Source of the DNA: Hanleya hanleyi
Taxonomy: Eukaryota > Mollusca > Polyplacophora > Lepidopleurida > Hanleyidae
NCBI GenBank assembly: GCA_036873755.1
Contig: JAVTVY010016155.1
Coordinates: 1 to 64,000 of the forward strand
DNA: 64,000 nucleotides
Direction of reading: 5' to 3'
In this document: positions 60,000 to 64,000 of the stretch, piece after piece
Layout of the letters: each line of letters begins with the position of its first letter
How positions within the stretch are numbered: the first letter of the stretch is position 1
Position numbers and translations under genes: made by a program
Notes under the pieces: generated by a model
What the model was told of the DNA's origin: nothing
Database searches by the model: none
Seen by the model: the letters and a program-made list of their open reading frames with translations, nothing else

Positions 60000-61923
60000 A
60001 CAATGCAACAGTTTTCAAACACGTATAAGTGTGAATATCTTCTGATGGAAAGGAGCCTAACGCGCTAATAAAATGAGTGCTTAAAAGAGTGTTAAATGCC
60101 TCTGTTCTATGTTTTTGTTGGATTTAAATCATTTTCCTTGACAGCATCGCTATGCTGGCGAAGTTTTCAACCAGCTCCCAACAAAAGACACAACAATAGC
60201 CGTTCCTCAATGGACGTCAGATTTATCAGTACGGACCGGAAATCTATAATTTTGGAGAATTGCTTTATAAGGGGTGGGGGAGATATATCAGAGGAAAATC
60301 AGAATGTAGCCAAGTCAGAGTTGAAATGGTTTATCAAATTATTCAGGGCTCATTTTCTACTGATTCGCATAAGCATTGGCTCAAGCCATCCTGTGTATGT
60401 TCCAAAAGAAGTCCGGTACTCGAAAATATATTTCCTCCATTTCTTTGCGATTTTAAGCCGTTAAATTGTAATAATTCAATCTATTTCCATAAACATGCGT
60501 AACTGTAGAACTTACTTGTCAATTTCAAAATATCTTTTGTGATTGGAATGAGAATGTTTGTGTGAAATAGGCAACAATCGAAACTTGATTGTTACGATCG
60601 CACTGCTACATCATCAATAATATGCCAGGTAAATTTTGATTACATTTTCCAAAATGACATGGTATTGGCATGTCGTTTGATCAGTTTAGTTCGCTATACA
60701 ATTACAACGCATATAAGGAAAGTGGGGAGAGGTGCCGACATACTGACATACATACAATACTCCATTGTACCTGCTCATGTGGCAACTTGGATGACATGAC
60801 CACACGGCCCCTAGCATCGGCATGAGCGGTATTAGATACAAATCTAGAGAGCTATGATGGAAATGCTCTGACAACTCGTATATTCATAATTTGTGAGCTG
60901 TGTCGCCGTGACAACTGGTACACTGGGTATTGGTGAAACCAAGAGAAAATATACGGTGCAATCGCACCCAGCTTCAATTCTAGGATGACAAAAATCGCCA
61001 AGACCTTTTCCACCAATATTTCACTGGCAAACAATAATGATTTCTTGACATCCTCATCACGTGCGTGTGAGTGATTAGAATTTAACGTCGTTTTCGACAT
61101 TGTTTCAGTCATATCACGACGGTGCCTACATGTGCCAGAACACGAGAGTGCTTACAGTTCCTATTATCCTGGACACTAATCAGCCCAACCAGTACAGCAC
61201 TGGCAAGCAGGCAGATAGTTTGGCTTATTGGCCTCCGAGCGAGGTTGTGGTAGGAGAGCCGACTGTTGGCTTATTTTGGGCTAGGGTCAATACATACAAG
61301 ACCATTGAACAGATCGGTCGACACGACATAAGGATAACTTCTGGATGAGATCTTGTCGATATACTGACTGCATTCTTTCCAAATACAACCCAATGAGGAA
61401 GAGAGATTCATGCAATGGTCTGCTGACCAAGCTTTTATTATAGGTGTTCATGTAGACACACTGACTGGAATGATCACACGTGTCCTAAATACCATAAAGT
61501 GCGGTCAAAACCGGTTGTACAGTCGCCAATTATGACGAAAGACAGCATTGTCCCTCTGGATCCTTGCATCCCATCCCATTCCTATTGCAAATTACTATAT
61601 GACATGCTCATTGGTCATGCAGCGATTTGACTTTACATGAAGATTATGGGGGTGTTGTATCGAAAGTTGCACATACGGCCTCTTTCTTGAAGTGAAGTTG
61701 AAACAGAGACAAACATAGGTCTTTAAAGGCAATCATCAACCGTTGCTATTTGGGTATAAAACGCACATGTAAAAGTATATTCCTAGTCAGATCCTGTGGT
61801 TAATGCCTTGCATCCAAGTTGTGCTTAATCAAAGTGAACACCAGGTGTTAAAATATATATATATTGCGGACCAGTAGCTTAGTACAGAGTGGACTATTTG
61901 CTAGAGTTCACCAACTAGACAAC
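60000..61923. other. No gene; dispersed repeat and SINE fragments
   Basis: 60710-60940 repeats the 28130-28520 sequence (GAGGTGCCGACATACTGAC, GAGCTATGATGGAAATGCTC). 61064-61125 is a fragment of the SINE-like family at 47416 (GAATTTAACGTCGTTTTCG, CAGTCATATCACGACG). A 122-residue frame at 60096-60464 shows no domain. Confidence 0.55.
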
Positions 61924-62460
61924 AACTTCTCTCGGGCTTGGGCTATTTGAGGCCTGCCCATGATATGTTCTTACTCCTTGAGACAGGGTTCGGAAACTTC
62001 CCCCAATATATCTCCGGTCAATCTCTACCAGTAAATGTGAAAACCACAATCCAAGATGGTCGCTTTGATGCATTCTAGTGACGTCATATTCTGAAAAAAA
62101 ACCGTATTTTTGGTTGATTTGTTGGTAAGACTTTCGGATTGTTTTTTAAATGCTATTTCTCTGAAATAAAACAAAACTACATAGTAAAGTAAGATATATA
62201 TTCATGTGCTCTGAAATACAATAAACTTTGCACGTTTTTAAATACAGAAAAGCAAACATTATGAAGAAAACATACCAAAACATCACATTTCTGGTACTCG
62301 CACAAGCCCATCATTTTTAATTTCCCCCATGATCCTTTGTTCGAAGGGTTATGTAAACTGACTTCAAATAACCGCAGTATAATAGGCTATAATGTCACGG
62401 ATTGTCACCTACTTTAATTTTGTCATTTGTAGAGAGTGTAGAAAGTTTGCAAGGGTAGCG
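61924..62460 (+). mobile_element. PiggyBac-like MITE, diverged copy
   Basis: It follows the complete copy in order: GGGCTTGGGCTATTTG, CTCTACCAGTAAATGT, CCAAGATGGTCGCTTTG, AGTGACGTCAT, TTCTGGTACTCGCAC, GGGTTATGTAAA. The ends and TTAA are eroded, so it is an older insertion. Confidence 0.75.
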
Positions 62461-64000
62461 AGAGCATATTACCTGGTATGGTTAATATCATGGTCGTTTT
62501 ATATACATGAATTATCTATCAGTCAAGCCTGGAATATGGATTGCCCTGAATGTCTCTATCATTACATTGTACCACGCACTATTTAACAAACATTTGCGGA
62601 TCGTCGATTATGTTCTGTTACTGATATCGACGGAATGTGTTTCGCCGTGGCATGGGGTGCTTAAATTCTAAGACCATTTAGTTTCCCTAAAGCACTGGCT
62701 ATCGATCAAGCGGACCGTTCCACTTCAATATCTAGCATATGCTATATATTCCTGCCTTAGGCTAGTCCGTTTTATCTCTGATGGATTTCTCACGAAGTTG
62801 CCCACTTCCAAGGCTGTCCACGGTGCGCTCTGCATGCGATTGGAATATTACCACCACATAGTAGGTCAGTTGTTAATATGAATTTTACGAAGATATTAGC
62901 AAATATCACCCACTTGCCTTGATGGCGAGGATGATAGCGAACAAGGTAAGTGACAATAACACTAAATAGCGAAACATATAGGTGGAATGGGAGCTATGCT
63001 CTCTTTATTAGACAACGGTATATATGTATTCGTAAATACGGTAGACGGTGTGATTCGCCTTAGGGAGGATGGATTTTCCGATAGTTTTATTTATAAAGCA
63101 CAAAGATATCATTGATTTCATATAATCAATTACACAAACTATTTCACTAAGATTTTTCATTCAGGATAAATATCATTCAATATACTGATAGATCCCCTTG
63201 GGTTCTGATAAATCGAAAATAAAATAACTTTATGTTTTCGCATATATTAGCTTGATATCATTGCAACTGGCAATCGATCGGCAACAACATAGTTTGGCTG
63301 ACTAATGATTTTGTGTTTTATGATTGGTATTTTATATCTAATATGGCATTCTAAGTGACAGGTAAACCGTACGAGCAAAAGATGCAGGATAATGATCCGA
63401 TATAGCTATTGAATATGCCTTGTCTTATCCACTGCAGGTAATGGAACGGCTTTCAATTTTCCGTCCATCATCTTTGCTTTAGAAGTGTACAGAAATCAAA
63501 GAAAATGACGGAGAGCCCATCATCCAATTCATTATTACCAGGGTCGCGCGTGTAATGGTCACAGACAACAAGAAAACTGGTTAGTTGAAGATCATCATCG
63601 TGAGTACCTCTCCGTGAAATCCGATTACTCGAAATATTCTGTGGAGCTTATTGTCTTCATGTATAGATTCCCACGCTTTATTACCCATCCCGATGGAATA
63701 GAAATGAGACTGGGAAAGCATGGGATATATGGTGTGTCGGTCCGTGATTTACCATGGTTCATCAGTGTGTAGGGATAAATGGCAAATGACGACATTAATA
63801 TGCGTGCTTGGTCTGGACATGGATTATGACACGAAACACCTACGTTGATACAGAGAGAGCAGAGACGGTGAAAGCGATTGTTGGACATGGATCGACTAAA
63901 TCCAGTACTGATAATACATGAAAGCGACTTGGATTTAAATGTCACTATGAATGTCAGCGGATTTCTGGAAAATAACGTTCAATTCTTTTATGTGCCGGGG
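62461..64000. other. No supported feature
   Basis: AT-rich sequence without recognisable repeats or exons. Frames such as 63625-63945 on the minus strand have no domain or splice support. Confidence 0.4.

Noticed and set aside
60096..60464. 122-residue frame
   Set aside because: It has no domain, no splice context and an overlapping alternative frame. It is likely chance.

Overview
This window looks like intergenic, repeat-dominated DNA from a eukaryote, most likely a mollusc (perhaps a bivalve). The bases for this are: AT-rich sequence with intron-split coding; no bacterial-style gene packing; a tyrosine-recombinase (DIRS-group) retrotransposon; a roughly 160-bp tandem repeat inside a Helentron-like element, as known from bivalves; and SINE-like pieces of a type I associate with mollusc genomes. 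The species cannot be named. No rRNA, tRNA or CRISPR array was seen.

Region 1 (1-15210) is one giant imperfect palindrome centred near 10437. Both arms carry, from outside in, a 35-bp minisatellite, a roughly 915-bp unit (three copies left, one right), unique sequence, a degenerate GGACTTT-type minisatellite, and a mirrored gene remnant. That remnant has a C2HC zinc finger and, in the right arm only, an acidic tract and a basic tail. Two elements (3288-6724 and 7065-8330) sit only in the left arm, so the right arm shows their empty sites.

Region 2 (15211-30494) holds small DNA elements, an AT-rich block between 35-bp direct repeats, and a piggyBac-like element (18808-25187, TTAA on both sides). 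The latter is split by a Helentron-like element carrying about 33 copies of a 157-bp repeat. Three tandem 515-bp units follow.

Region 3 (30495-59045) is the most interesting. It is bounded by inverted ends identical over 25 bases, with TA on both outer sides. CATACAT-rich arrays lie just inside both ends and again in the middle, and GGTACC arrays lie in the middle and at the right end. Between them I reconstruct two divergently oriented multi-exon genes with BEN-domain-like sequence: one on the minus strand (exons about 49.7 to 45.4 kb, possibly ending at 32.5 kb) and one on the plus strand (52.75-57.99 kb). Splice phases fit and no exon is hit by the nested elements. A dead DIRS/PAT-like retrotransposon (34665-45156) sits in the minus-strand gene's span and is itself interrupted by a 5041-bp DNA element with a 5-bp target duplication. 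My inference is a large, undescribed DNA transposon carrying BEN genes plus arrays that could bind their products. The alternative is host BEN genes flanked by unrelated repeat copies.

Region 4 (59046-64000) contains two more piggyBac-like MITE copies, a dispersed repeat and a SINE piece, and otherwise no supported gene.
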